Shown here one piece after another: positions 27,320 to 36,471 of a DNA stretch of 64,000 nucleotides. The notes beneath the pieces are model-generated. The model was not told the origin of the DNA and made no database searches. It worked only from the letters and a program-made list of their open reading frames with translations. Position numbers and translations under genes: made by a program. This DNA is from Paraflavitalea pollutisoli. Its GTDB lineage: Bacteria > Bacteroidota > Bacteroidia > Chitinophagales > Chitinophagaceae. Positions within the stretch are counted from its first letter, which is position 1; each line of letters begins with the position of its first letter. Location of the stretch: positions 620,001-684,000 of the forward strand of contig NZ_JARKMX010000008.1 in NCBI RefSeq assembly GCF_029360705.1. The letters are read 5' to 3'.

Positions 27320-29836
27320 ATGAGTTTACCCGATGCAGATAAGCAATTGCATTTTTTAAGCGGCGGCGGCGAAATGGGACAGATCACCCGCAATTTCGAC
27401 TGGTCAACCACCTCTCTCGGCGCGCCGGAAACCTGGCCGCAAAGCCTGCGCACGGCCGTCAGCATCGTGTTGAATGCGCGTTTCCCCATGTTCCTCTGGT
27501 GGGGACCGGAATTGATCTGTTTTTACAACGATGGTTACCGGCCCAGCCTGGGCAACGAAGGCAAACATCCCGGCATCCTGGGCATGAAAGCCGTAGATGC
27601 CTGGCCCGAAATCTGGACCATCATCAAACCCCTCATCGACCAGGTCATGGATTGTGGCGAAGCGGTGTGGTTTGAAGACCAGCTGGTGCCCATCTTTCGC
27701 AACGGGCAGATCGAAAACGTATATTGGACCTTTTGCTATAGCCGGGTCAGCGACGAAACCAATGCCGCTGCCGGTGTACTGGTGACTTGTACAGAAACGA
27801 CCGACAAGGTCGTCACCGCCGCGAGCCTTAAGTATAGCGAGGAAAGCATGCGGTTTGCCCTCACCGCCGGCAACCTGGGTTCCTGGACCCTGACGCTGGC
27901 GACTGGTACACTCGAGGCTTCCACCATTTGTAAGCTCAATTTTGGGCAGCCGGTCGACCAACCGTTCACCTACCCCAGGCTGCTGTCGCTGATACATCCG
28001 GATGACCGCGATCGGATGCAGGCCACCGTGCAGGCAGCCCTGGATGCAGCTAGTGACTACGATATAGAATACCGGATCATTTGGCCCGATCAGTCTGTGC
28101 ACTGGGTTAATGTCCGGGGCCGCCTACGGTACGATGACCAGGGCAAGCCCTATGAACTCGTAGGCATCTCGCAGGAAATCACAGAACGCAAGCTGGTAGA
28201 GTCTGTGCTGCAGGAAAGCGAAGAACGGTTCCGCACCATGGCAGAAAGCAGCCCGATCTTCATCGCTGTGGCCGAAAACTCGGGCAGGGCCATCTACTTC
28301 AACAAGGCATGGCTCGAACTCACCGGCAAGGCAATGAAAGAGATCCTTGCCTACGATTGGCTTGAACTGCTGCATCCGGACGACCAGCAACCTTATATGA
28401 CTGCTTACCAGGAGGCGTTTACAGCCAGGCGCCTGCTGCATACGGAAATCCGCGTGAAAAATACGGCTGGGGACTATCGGTGGCTGCTCGCCCATGTGGC
28501 GCCACGTTTCAACCGCGAGGGCGATTTTGCCGGCTACATCAGCGCCTGCGTAGACATCACCGACCGCAAGCAAATGGAAGAACAAAACCGGCAGGCGACC
28601 TTCGAACTGGAACAGGCGTTGGAAGTAGCCAGACTTTCCAAAGAAGCGGCCGACCTGGGCACCTTCGATTTGGACCTGCAGGCGGGCACCATGGTCTGGG
28701 ACAAGCGTTGCCGGATCCTGTTTGGCATCCACCATAATGAGCCGGTCAGTTACGAGTACGATTTTACCATGGGACTGCATCCCGATGACCGGCCGGGCAT
28801 CCTGCAAGTGATCCAAGATGCTTTCAATAAATCCAAAACCAACGGCAACTACGATGTGGAATACCGGACTGTTGGCTTTGAAGACCAGCGCGTGCGTTGG
28901 GTGAAGGCCAAAGGCAAAGTATATTTCGATGCCGCAGACCAACCCGTACGTTTTATCGGATCCGTACTCGATATCACCGACCAGGTGAATCAATTGAAGC
29001 GCGTGGAAGAACTGGTGGCCGAGCGGACGCGGGCACTGGACCTGCTGAACATTGAACTGCAGCGCTCCAACGCCGAGCTGGCACAGTTTGCCTATATCGC
29101 TTCGCACGACCTGCAGGAGCCGCTGCGTAAGATCACTACCTTCCTCGAACTCCTGGGCCGGTCACTCGGGCCCGAGCCTCCGGCCAATAGCAAAAACTAC
29201 CTGGATCGAATCGAGCTCTCCGCCAGCCGCATGCGCAAACTGGTGCGGGAACTGCTGGAGTTTTCGCGGATCACACAGTCCACGGAAGCGTTTGAAACTG
29301 TGGACCTGAACGACACGTTACGGGAAGTATTGGAAAACTATGACCTGCTGATCGAGCAGACGGGTGCCTTGGTCACTTTCGATCAGCTCCCAACGATCGA
29401 AGCTGTACCCCTGCACATGTACCAGCTATTTCTCAACCTGGTGGGTAATGCCTTGAAATTCCGGAAGCCACAGGAGCCACCCGTCATTGCCATCACGGCG
29501 CATGCCACGACTGCCCGGGAAGCAGCAGCGCATCAACTGCCCGAAGGGCGCGCTTACACCACCATCGTGTTTACCGATTATGGCATTGGCTTCGAACCCC
29601 ATTTTACTGAACGGGTATTCCTGATCTTTCAAAGACTGCACAATCGTGTAGATTACGAAGGAACTGGTATTGGCCTGGCGATGTGCCGTAAAATTGTCAA
29701 TGTGCACCATGGTATTATATCTGCGGCAGGAACAGATATCGGGAAGGCAATATTCACGATCATCCTGCCGCTGCAGCAGGTAAAACCCACGGCAGTAGAT
29801 GCCCGGGATAAAACGGTCGCTGCACATCGCGGGTAA
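27320..29836 (+). CDS. multi-PAS sensor histidine kinase
   Basis: The 838-residue soluble kinase has an N-terminal PAS/GAF-like module (about 10-120), three PAS_3-type domains (about 155-280, 285-405, 420-550), a short coiled coil, and a phytochrome-like kinase core. The phosphoacceptor is His596 in IASHDLQEPLRKI. N-box (LVGNALKF), and G-boxes TDYGIGF and GTGIGLAM are intact. There is no membrane segment or signal peptide, so it senses a cytoplasmic or diffusible cue. A start at 27272 is possible but would place the promoter element inside the gene. No response regulator is adjacent, so its partner is unknown. The kinase core resembles that of the Kai-operon kinase at 62393. Confidence 0.88.
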   Translation: MSLPDADKQLHFLSGGGEMGQITRNFDWSTTSLGAPETWPQSLRTAVSIVLNARFPMFLWWGPELICFYNDGYRPSLGNEGKHPGILGMKAVDAWPEIWTIIKPLIDQVMDCGEAVWFEDQLVPIFRNGQIENVYWTFCYSRVSDETNAAAGVLVTCTETTDKVVTAASLKYSEESMRFALTAGNLGSWTLTLATGTLEASTICKLNFGQPVDQPFTYPRLLSLIHPDDRDRMQATVQAALDAASDYDIEYRIIWPDQSVHWVNVRGRLRYDDQGKPYELVGISQEITERKLVESVLQESEERFRTMAESSPIFIAVAENSGRAIYFNKAWLELTGKAMKEILAYDWLELLHPDDQQPYMTAYQEAFTARRLLHTEIRVKNTAGDYRWLLAHVAPRFNREGDFAGYISACVDITDRKQMEEQNRQATFELEQALEVARLSKEAADLGTFDLDLQAGTMVWDKRCRILFGIHHNEPVSYEYDFTMGLHPDDRPGILQVIQDAFNKSKTNGNYDVEYRTVGFEDQRVRWVKAKGKVYFDAADQPVRFIGSVLDITDQVNQLKRVEELVAERTRALDLLNIELQRSNAELAQFAYIASHDLQEPLRKITTFLELLGRSLGPEPPANSKNYLDRIELSASRMRKLVRELLEFSRITQSTEAFETVDLNDTLREVLENYDLLIEQTGALVTFDQLPTIEAVPLHMYQLFLNLVGNALKFRKPQEPPVIAITAHATTAREAAAHQLPEGRAYTTIVFTDYGIGFEPHFTERVFLIFQRLHNRVDYEGTGIGLAMCRKIVNVHHGIISAAGTDIGKAIFTIILPLQQVKPTAVDARDKTVAAHRG

Positions 29837-29893
29837 ACGACATGTTGATATCACACCCTACCGCCCTCATTTTTCTATGGATGTCACAAGCTA

Positions 29894-29989
29894 TTAACCA
29901 CTGGGGCCATCTCCTGGTCGAGCTTTGCGGTGATCCTGGCCGCGGCCATTGGTTACTATATCTGGTCGGTGTACCGCCAGGGGCGGTAA
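29894..29989 (+). other. short membrane-helix reading without a start codon
   Basis: Directly downstream of the kinase and in its frame, an open stretch encodes TTGAISWSSFAVILAAAIGY and then YIWSVYRQGR before a stop. It looks like a single membrane helix with a positive C-terminal end, as in small Bacteroidota membrane proteins. No ATG, GTG or TTG precedes it before an in-frame TGA, so it could be a decayed gene or chance. The overlapping ORF at 29842-30039 in another frame is not convincing. Confidence 0.25.
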
Positions 29990-30025
29990 GTTCAATCGAG
30001 GGTGCGTTGTATGCCCCCGGCGGGT

Positions 30026-30904
30026 TTAGAGGTATTTAAACAGTTCCTGGGGCGATTGCAACAGGAAAGTGGCCGGGGCCGATCGCAAACCACCGGTGGC
30101 GTATTCGCTGCCCGCGATCAGGAGCGGTAGCTCGCGTGGAAGAGCCATTTGTTGGCGGATCTGTCGCAGGTCATCCTGCACGGGCCGCGTGATGTAGAAG
30201 AGCAGCAGGTGGGTAACGCCCGCCTTGGCGACTACAGCGCTGACCTGTTCGTATGGTACATTTTGTCCCAGGTAGATCGTTTCGATGTCTTTGGAGCGGA
30301 TGAGGTAATTGGCGAGCAACAGGCCGATCTCGTGCCACTCGCCCGGCGGCAGCATCAGCAGGAATTTCTTGCGCCGCTTTTTTTTGATGGTCAGCGCATC
30401 CGTGGCGGTAATCAATTTGCGCCGTACCACCGCTGCTGCAAAATGCTCCTGTACCGGCATCGCGTCTGCCGTCGACCACATGATGCCAATTTTCTCCAGC
30501 AAGGGATACATAACCTGCAGCATGGCCTCGAATACCCCATATCGTTTAACGGCGGCTGCATAAGTACGCTCAAAACCCGCTTCGTCATAGGACAGCATCG
30601 CTATTACCAGTTCATGAATAAAGGTGGTGGCTGCGGCCTCCCCTTCTGCAGTGGGTCCCTGCAGGCCAAGCACCATGGCATGCAGGTCTTCTTCCTCCAG
30701 GGCAGCTATTTTCGAGATCTTATAGCCGTTGTCCAGTAAGGTGGCGACGTTCAGCAGTTTCCGCACCTGCTGATCATCGTACAGCCGGATATTGGTATCG
30801 GTACGGCCGGGCTGTATCAGGTTGTACCGGCGTTCCCATACGCGAATGGTCGGGGCTTTGATGCCCGATAACTGTTCCAACTCGGATATATGATACATTT
30901 TCAT
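30026..30904 (-). CDS. CarH/LitR-type MerR regulator with cobalamin-binding domain
   Basis: The 292-residue protein has a MerR helix-turn-helix (about 1-75, KAPTIRVWERRY), a helical bundle (about 90-175) and a B12-binding domain (about 180-292). The photoreceptor motif W-x9-E-H is present as Trp143, Glu153, His154. His191 in EWHEIG matches the lower axial cobalamin ligand of the DxHxxG motif. Family knowledge: CarH with adenosylcobalamin is a tetramer that represses carotenoid genes in the dark; light breaks the cofactor and releases DNA. The residue after the Trp is Ser here, where as I recall Thermus CarH has a His that binds cobalt after photolysis, so photochemistry may differ. It is divergent from the crt operon. 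The ATG at 30904 is preferred over 30931. Confidence 0.9.
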   Translation of the reverse strand: MKMYHISELEQLSGIKAPTIRVWERRYNLIQPGRTDTNIRLYDDQQVRKLLNVATLLDNGYKISKIAALEEEDLHAMVLGLQGPTAEGEAAATTFIHELVIAMLSYDEAGFERTYAAAVKRYGVFEAMLQVMYPLLEKIGIMWSTADAMPVQEHFAAAVVRRKLITATDALTIKKKRRKKFLLMLPPGEWHEIGLLLANYLIRSKDIETIYLGQNVPYEQVSAVVAKAGVTHLLLFYITRPVQDDLRQIRQQMALPRELPLLIAGSEYATGGLRSAPATFLLQSPQELFKYL

Positions 30905-31078
30905 GGCCGTGCAAAGATAATCATGTGCCAACGCGTTTCGTCAAAAATAACTTCCGGTTAACGCCTTTCGGCGGCTCTTGCTATGTCATGCGCGTAACCA
31001 CACTTCTGCCCTGAGTGTTGTGTGTACCAACGGACGAGTGGGATTTAATTATTTATCAGCTCCATAAAGGTAATGCTT

Positions 31079-31116
31079 ATTTTGTTCAACTTTTATTTAA
31101 TTTTGTTGAACAAAAT
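31079..31116. promoter_or_regulatory. candidate CarH operator: tandem ~11-bp repeats
   Basis: In the gap between the regulator and the operon, three units follow each other at 11- and 10-bp spacing: TTTTGTTCAAC, TTTTATTTAAT, TTTTGTTGAAC. Read on the minus strand they fit a pattern nnTnnACAnnn (the middle unit has ATA), as I recall for Thermus CarH operator repeats. The outer units also form 12-bp inverted arms (31079-31090 and 31105-31116). An exact -7 element TAATTTTG (31098-31105, plus strand) lies within, and a TACCTTTA-like element sits just left on the minus strand, so binding could block both directions. The rest of the 30905-31335 gap shows no gene. Confidence 0.6.
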
Positions 31117-31335
31117 GGACATCCCCAATGGGAAGGATAAGATTGAGTGTAGCGTTCAATGGCCAATTTGTCCGCGCTTGCAGGCACCATTATGGTGTTT
31201 AATCGACCAGGGAATAATGGTTTGACGGTTCGCACCGTTTTTGTGCGGTTTCACTCCGGCACTGTCGATCGCGGCAGGATTTAAGCAGTGGTGAGGCTGG
31301 TAATCACCATCACTCACTTACTTAAAAAATCATCT

Positions 31336-32304
31336 ATGAAATGTATTCGATTGTTTAGTCAGTCTTTATTGGTTGCTGCTGCCGTTACTGCCTTCGGCAT
31401 CACGGGTTGTAAGAAGGACGACGACAAGCCCGTTCAGCGCAACATTACCGAAACCGTTGTCGCCGACCCGCAGCTCACCTTGCTCGAAGCGGCCGTCGTA
31501 AAAGCAGGTCTGGCCAATACCCTGGCCACCACCGCCAATCTGACGGTGTTTGCACCGGATGATGCCGCTTTTAAAATGGTCGACCTCAATGGCGACGGTA
31601 CGCCCGACCTGGATACCGAAGCCAAGATCAATGCCCTGAGTGGCGAAGGGGTTGCCTTGTTGAAAGCCGTGTTACAGTACCATGTATTGGGGATGAAGGT
31701 CATGGCAGCCGATGTGCCCGCCGGACCCAATGCACCCATCACCACCCTGAGTGGCCAGCAGGCTTTTGCAACCCGCAACACAGCCGGCGTATTCATCAAC
31801 GGCGTTAAAGTGAAAAAGGCGGATATCGGCGCCACCAATGGCGTGATCCACATCGTGGAAAAAGTGCTGATGCCACCAGCAGGCAATATCGTGCAGACGG
31901 CAGCCGCCAATCCCAACTTTACCTTCCTGGTAGCAGCGGTACAACGGGCGGGCAGTGATATTGTAAATGCCTTGACAGCAGCGGGGCCCTTAACGGTATT
32001 TGCACCGACCAACCAGGCTTTTATCAACGCGGGTTTTGCCAACATCGCGGCCATACAGGCTGCTGACCCAGCTGCCCTGAAGCCGATCTTGCTGAACCAT
32101 GTGGTGGCAGCGCGGGTATTCTCGTCCGACCTTTCCGAAGGTGCACAACCCGCAACCGCAGGCGGTGGTAAGCTGACGATTACACTGAGTGGAGGAGCCA
32201 AAGTGAAAGGCAATGGCAACACGACCGCTTCCAATATTGTGGCGACTAATATCGTGACGACAAATGGTGTGATCCATGTAGTCGACCAGGTATTGTTACC
32301 CTAA
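31336..32304 (+). CDS. fasciclin (FAS1) domain lipoprotein
   Basis: The 322-residue protein has a lipobox (FGITGC, Cys25) and two FAS1 domains (about 38-178 and 182-322). Each shows the typical LTVFAPDDAAF or LTVFAPTNQAF and VIHIVEKVL or VIHVVDQVLLP motifs. FAS1 proteins mediate adhesion at the cell surface. An upstream in-frame start (31288) would precede the signal peptide and is rejected. It is the first gene of the run leading to the carotenoid genes, 15 nt before lytS. A direct role in carotenoid storage or binding is possible but not shown. Confidence 0.9.
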   Translation: MKCIRLFSQSLLVAAAVTAFGITGCKKDDDKPVQRNITETVVADPQLTLLEAAVVKAGLANTLATTANLTVFAPDDAAFKMVDLNGDGTPDLDTEAKINALSGEGVALLKAVLQYHVLGMKVMAADVPAGPNAPITTLSGQQAFATRNTAGVFINGVKVKKADIGATNGVIHIVEKVLMPPAGNIVQTAAANPNFTFLVAAVQRAGSDIVNALTAAGPLTVFAPTNQAFINAGFANIAAIQAADPAALKPILLNHVVAARVFSSDLSEGAQPATAGGGKLTITLSGGAKVKGNGNTTASNIVATNIVTTNGVIHVVDQVLLP

Positions 32305-32319
32305 TTTGAACTGAAACAC

Positions 32320-33348
32320 ATGTTTACGCATCGATACCGATATGTTTTTATAATGCTGTTGTCCGCTTACGCTTACATCAATACGGTGTTGTGTGAGGTG
32401 TACCGTTATTTTCACATTGATATAGCCTGGTATCATGCCCTGATGATCTTCGTGTTGGTGACGTTGGTCACCTGGGAAGGTAGCCGCTTGATTGAGCCCT
32501 GGCTGATCAGGCGGTTTCCCCCCCAGCAACAACGCATCAAATACCTGGGAGCTTTCTTTGCAGCTGGTCTCAGTATCTCCTGCCTCGCTACCGTTGCCAT
32601 TGTGTATATAGTGGGGGTCGGTATCTACCACTACCCGGTCGCGCAGCTGGAAATGCCTTTTAAGCTGAACCTGATCTATGCGGGACTCATCAGCCTGCTC
32701 TTTCACCTGCTCAATGCCATCCTCTACTTTTTCCGCGAGTACCGCAACAAGGCCACGGAAGCGGAGGCGTTAAAACGCATCAGTGCGCAAGCCGAACTGC
32801 AGGCGATTAAAAACCAGGTCAATCCTCATTTTCTCTTCAACAACCTCAATGTGCTCTCGGGCATGGTGATCAAGGACAATCCCCGGGCCAACCGCTTTAT
32901 CGAAGCATTTTCCAAAGTGTACCGGTATATTCTGCACAGCCAGGATAAAGAACTGGTGGAGCTCGAAAAGGAACTGGCCTTTATTCAGCCCTATGTGTAC
33001 CTACTGCAACAGCGCTACCCGGATGGGTTGAAGGTAGATATCGGTGTATCGGAACAATATTACAACAGCTACATCATCCCGGTAGCCTTGCAAATGCTGA
33101 TCGAAAATGCCATCAAGCACAATGTGATCTCGCGCAACAGTCCGTTGCACATCGAAGTGTTGGCAGATGCCGCTGGCAACCTCACGGTTCGTAACAACCG
33201 GCAGCCGCGCCAATCGGTGGAGCAGTCGAACAGGATCGGGCTCACCAATATTGCCAAGCGGTACGAATTGGTATGCGGCCGGCAGATCACCATTCACCAG
33301 TCGCCGGAGGTGTTTGAAGTTCAATTGCCCTTATTGCATTTAAACTGA
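32320..33348 (+). CDS. LytS-type sensor histidine kinase
   Basis: The 342-residue protein has four membrane helices (about 8-28, 37-55, 76-100, 115-137) and a His_kinase (PF06580) core. The motif QVNPHFLFNNLN gives phosphoacceptor His170; the N-box is IENAIKHN and the G-box is IGLTNIAKRY. It pairs with the LytTR response regulator gene that starts 4 nt after its stop. No ligand domain is visible outside the membrane part, so the signal may be membrane-related. Its place inside the carotenoid operon suggests control of, or response to, membrane or light-linked state (inference). Confidence 0.92.
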   Translation: MFTHRYRYVFIMLLSAYAYINTVLCEVYRYFHIDIAWYHALMIFVLVTLVTWEGSRLIEPWLIRRFPPQQQRIKYLGAFFAAGLSISCLATVAIVYIVGVGIYHYPVAQLEMPFKLNLIYAGLISLLFHLLNAILYFFREYRNKATEAEALKRISAQAELQAIKNQVNPHFLFNNLNVLSGMVIKDNPRANRFIEAFSKVYRYILHSQDKELVELEKELAFIQPYVYLLQQRYPDGLKVDIGVSEQYYNSYIIPVALQMLIENAIKHNVISRNSPLHIEVLADAAGNLTVRNNRQPRQSVEQSNRIGLTNIAKRYELVCGRQITIHQSPEVFEVQLPLLHLN

Positions 33349-33352
33349 TGTT

Positions 33353-34111
33353 ATGAAAGTGCTGATCGTGGAAGACGAATTACTGGCTGCCCAACGGCTG
33401 CAACTGATGATCGGTCAATACGACCCATCTATACGGGATATCTATTGCACCGAAAGTGTGGGTGAAACGGTGGCCTGGCTACGACAGCATCCGGCCCCAG
33501 ACCTCATCCTATCGGATATCCAGCTTTCCGACGGACATAGCTTCGACATCTTCCGGCGGATCGCCTATAAGGGGCCCGTTGTATTTACCACGGCCTACGA
33601 TCAGTACGCGATGGAGGCTTTCCGGTTGTTCAGCATCGATTATATATTAAAGCCTGTTACGGCGGATGCCCTTGCGCAGGCCTTTCACAAATACAAGGAG
33701 ATAGTAACGCCGGCCATCGATTACCAGCAGGTGCTGCCGAGGGTGCAGCAGGTGGTGGCGGATGAAGGATTCAAGAGCCGGTTCCTGGGGCGCATCGGGC
33801 AGCGCCTGCAATTTGTGCAGGCGGAAGATGTTTCCTTTTTTCAGGCCGATAACAAGATCGTATACCTCACCGATAAGCAGGGGGTGCGGTACCTCATCGA
33901 CTATACCCTGGAAAAACTGGAACAATTGCTGAACCCTAAACTGTTTTTCCGGCTCAACCGCCGGTACATTGTGCGGTATTCGGCGATCGAATACATCAAA
34001 CCGCACCTCAACAGCCGGCTCAAACTGGAAGTGAAAGGTGCCGGCAGGGAGGATGAGTTCATCATCAGCCGCGAGCGGGTAGCTGAATTCAGGACCTGGG
34101 CCGAGGCGTAG
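33353..34111 (+). CDS. LytTR-family response regulator
   Basis: The 252-residue protein has a receiver domain (about 1-115; phosphoacceptor Asp55 in ILSDIQLSD, Lys near residue 102 in YILKPV) and a C-terminal LytTR DNA-binding domain (about 145-250). It is the evident partner of the LytS kinase encoded upstream. LytTR proteins bind pairs of short repeats and often control envelope or exopolysaccharide genes. It precedes crtI by 27 nt. Confidence 0.93.
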   Translation: MKVLIVEDELLAAQRLQLMIGQYDPSIRDIYCTESVGETVAWLRQHPAPDLILSDIQLSDGHSFDIFRRIAYKGPVVFTTAYDQYAMEAFRLFSIDYILKPVTADALAQAFHKYKEIVTPAIDYQQVLPRVQQVVADEGFKSRFLGRIGQRLQFVQAEDVSFFQADNKIVYLTDKQGVRYLIDYTLEKLEQLLNPKLFFRLNRRYIVRYSAIEYIKPHLNSRLKLEVKGAGREDEFIISRERVAEFRTWAEA

Positions 34112-34138
34112 CGGCCTTATCAAAAAAGCAAAGACGAT

Positions 34139-35620
34139 ATGCAGCAAAAGATAGCAATCATTGGTTCAGGAATTTCAGGATTGGCAGCGGCCGCCTATGC
34201 AGCCAAGGCCGGGCACGACGTTCATGTTTTTGAGAAGAACAGTACGCCGGGCGGACGGGCGCGTCAGTTTACAACGGATAACGGTTATACGTTCGATATG
34301 GGACCCAGCTGGTACTGGATGCCGGATATCATCAATGATTTCTTTGTCGATTTTGGCTATTCCGCTACCGATTTTTACAAGTTGGTACCGCTCGATCCGC
34401 AGTTTGACATGGTCTTTGCCGATGGCCACCTGGCGGTACCCCGCGACTACAAAGCCCTGCGCAATTTATTTGAGGAAACGGAGGTGGGTGCAGGCGCCAG
34501 GTTGGATGCTTTCATGAAGGCGGCCCGTTATAAGTATGAGGTCGGTATGCGTCAGTTCGTGCACAAGCCCTGTCATTCCTGGTGGGAGTTTGTATCGCCC
34601 AAAATTGCCGCCAGTGCTTTCCGGCTGGACCTGCTCACGGATTTTCGCAGTTACGTAAAAAAGTATTTCCGTCACCCCAGGCTGGTGGCTTTGATGGAGT
34701 TTCCGGTAATTTTCCTGGGTGCATCACCTCAACGGATACCGGCCCTCTACAGCCTGATGAATTACGGGGGCTATGGCTTGGGCACCTGGTATCCGATGGG
34801 TGGCTTCTATGAACTGGTCAAAGCCATGTACGCGATTGCTGAGGCACAGGGGGTGCAGTTTTATTTCGACCAGCCGGTTGAGCAGATCAACGCCGCTGGC
34901 GGCAAGGTGCGCTCGCTGCGGATTAAGGGTCAGGAACGTCGTTTCGATGCAGTGATTGCCTCTTCCGATTATCACCATACTGAAACCTTGCTCGAGCCTT
35001 CGTTTCGCAACTATGGACAGAGATATTGGGAAAGCCGTACTTTTGCACCATCGTCGCTTATTTATTACCTGGGTTTCCGCGAGCGAATCCCCGGGTTGCA
35101 ACACCATACCTTGTTTTTCGAGCATGACCTTGATATCCATATCGACGACATCTATCACCGCAAGCAATGGCCCCGCAAACCGCTGTTTTATGCCTGCTGC
35201 CCCTCGAAAACAGATCCCGGCGTAGCGCCCCCCGGCCACGAAAACCTGTTCCTGCTGATGCCCCTGGCGAACGGCCTGCAGGATGACGCAGCCGTACGCG
35301 CGCATTATTTCGAACAAATGATCCGGCGGATAGAGCAAACCTCGGGCGCCACCGGGCTGGTGGACCTGATCGATTATAAAAGAAGCTATTGTGTACGTGA
35401 TTTCGTGCAGGACTACAATGCTTTCCGGGGTAATGCCTATGGACTGGCCAATACGCTCTCGCAAACGGCAGTGTTAAAGCCATCTATCCGTAACAAGCAA
35501 CTCGACAATCTTTTTTATACCGGTCAACTCACCGTACCCGGGCCGGGTGTGCCCCCTTCGTTGATATCGGGCAAGATCGTAGCTAATGAACTTAATCACC
35601 TAACAAACACCAACGTTTGA
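34139..35620 (+). CDS. crtI: phytoene desaturase
   Basis: The 493-residue flavoenzyme has an N-terminal dinucleotide-binding motif (IAIIGSGISG, glycines at 9, 11 and 14) followed by FEKNSTPGGRAR, and a C-terminal CrtI signature with LFYTGQLTVPGPGVPPSLISG. CrtI converts colourless phytoene to lycopene (or neurosporene) by stepwise desaturation at the membrane. It lies between the LytTR regulator gene and crtB; its TGA stop overlaps the crtB TTG start, which favours coupled translation and matched enzyme amounts. Confidence 0.95.
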   Translation: MQQKIAIIGSGISGLAAAAYAAKAGHDVHVFEKNSTPGGRARQFTTDNGYTFDMGPSWYWMPDIINDFFVDFGYSATDFYKLVPLDPQFDMVFADGHLAVPRDYKALRNLFEETEVGAGARLDAFMKAARYKYEVGMRQFVHKPCHSWWEFVSPKIAASAFRLDLLTDFRSYVKKYFRHPRLVALMEFPVIFLGASPQRIPALYSLMNYGGYGLGTWYPMGGFYELVKAMYAIAEAQGVQFYFDQPVEQINAAGGKVRSLRIKGQERRFDAVIASSDYHHTETLLEPSFRNYGQRYWESRTFAPSSLIYYLGFRERIPGLQHHTLFFEHDLDIHIDDIYHRKQWPRKPLFYACCPSKTDPGVAPPGHENLFLLMPLANGLQDDAAVRAHYFEQMIRRIEQTSGATGLVDLIDYKRSYCVRDFVQDYNAFRGNAYGLANTLSQTAVLKPSIRNKQLDNLFYTGQLTVPGPGVPPSLISGKIVANELNHLTNTNV

Positions 35621-36453
35621 AAATACTATTCGACCAATTTTCCCGCAAAGTGAGCAAATGCATCACCCAGCAATACAGCACCAGTTTTTCACTGGGCATT
35701 ATGGCCTTGAGCCCATCTATCCGGCCAGCGATCTATTCTATCTACGGTTATGTCCGGCTGGCCGATGAGATCGTCGACAGTTTTCATGACTACAACAAAT
35801 CACTGCTGCTCGAGCGCTTTACGGAGCAAACCTGGCAGGCACTAGATGAACGCATTTCCCTCAATCCGGTGTTGCAATCCTTCCAGGAAGCGGTACACCG
35901 CTACCAGATCGACCGTCAGTTGATCAGGCAGTTCCTGCATAGCATGCAAATGGACCTTTCGCCGATGGAATACGATTCGGCGCGGTACAAGGAGTACATC
36001 CTGGGATCGGCAGAAGTGGTGGGGCTGATGTGCCTGCAGGTGTTTGTGGAAGGCGATGCCAAAGCCTATGATGCGTTGAAGCCCTATGCCATGAAGCTAG
36101 GGTCGGTATTTCAGAAGGTCAATTTTCTGCGGGATCTGAAGGACGATTACCAGGTATTGGGCCGTACCTATTTCCCCAACATCGAAATGAGTTGTTTCGA
36201 TAACCACATTAAGCGCAGCATCGAGGCAGATATCGAAGCAGAGTTCAAAGAAGCCCTGATTGGTATCCGGCGGCTTCCACCCTGTTCGCGGTTTGGCGTG
36301 TACCTGGCTTATAAGTATTACTGGTCATTGTTCAGGAAAATCCAGCAACTGCCTGCTCAGCGTATTCTGCAGGAGCGTATCCGCATTCCCAACGTGCAGA
36401 AATTATCCTTGATGATGAGCAGCTATGTACAATATAAAGTGGCTGTGTTGTGA
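35617..36453 (+). CDS. crtB: phytoene synthase
   Basis: The 278-residue enzyme has the two Asp-rich motifs of squalene/phytoene synthases: DEIVD (about 50-54) and DLKDD (about 173-177). It joins two geranylgeranyl diphosphates to phytoene, the first committed carotenoid step. The start codon is TTG at 35617, overlapping the crtI stop as TTGA. No ATG is better placed, and homologues begin in this region with a similar MKILFDQFSRKVSK sequence. It acts at the membrane surface. Confidence 0.94.
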   Translation: MKILFDQFSRKVSKCITQQYSTSFSLGIMALSPSIRPAIYSIYGYVRLADEIVDSFHDYNKSLLLERFTEQTWQALDERISLNPVLQSFQEAVHRYQIDRQLIRQFLHSMQMDLSPMEYDSARYKEYILGSAEVVGLMCLQVFVEGDAKAYDALKPYAMKLGSVFQKVNFLRDLKDDYQVLGRTYFPNIEMSCFDNHIKRSIEADIEAEFKEALIGIRRLPPCSRFGVYLAYKYYWSLFRKIQQLPAQRILQERIRIPNVQKLSLMMSSYVQYKVAVL

Positions 36454-36471
36454 CCATAAAATTTTACCCGC

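Noticed and set aside
29842-30039. 65-codon ORF behind the PAS kinase
   Set aside because: No convincing protein pattern; the overlapping other frame looks more protein-like but lacks a start.
31079-31116. Reading the inverted repeat as a terminator
   Set aside because: No gene ends nearby, arms are A/T-rich, and the direct repeat spacing suits an operator better.
31434-32234. 266-codon minus-strand ORF
   Set aside because: Antisense of the fasciclin gene, Ala-rich by reverse reading only.
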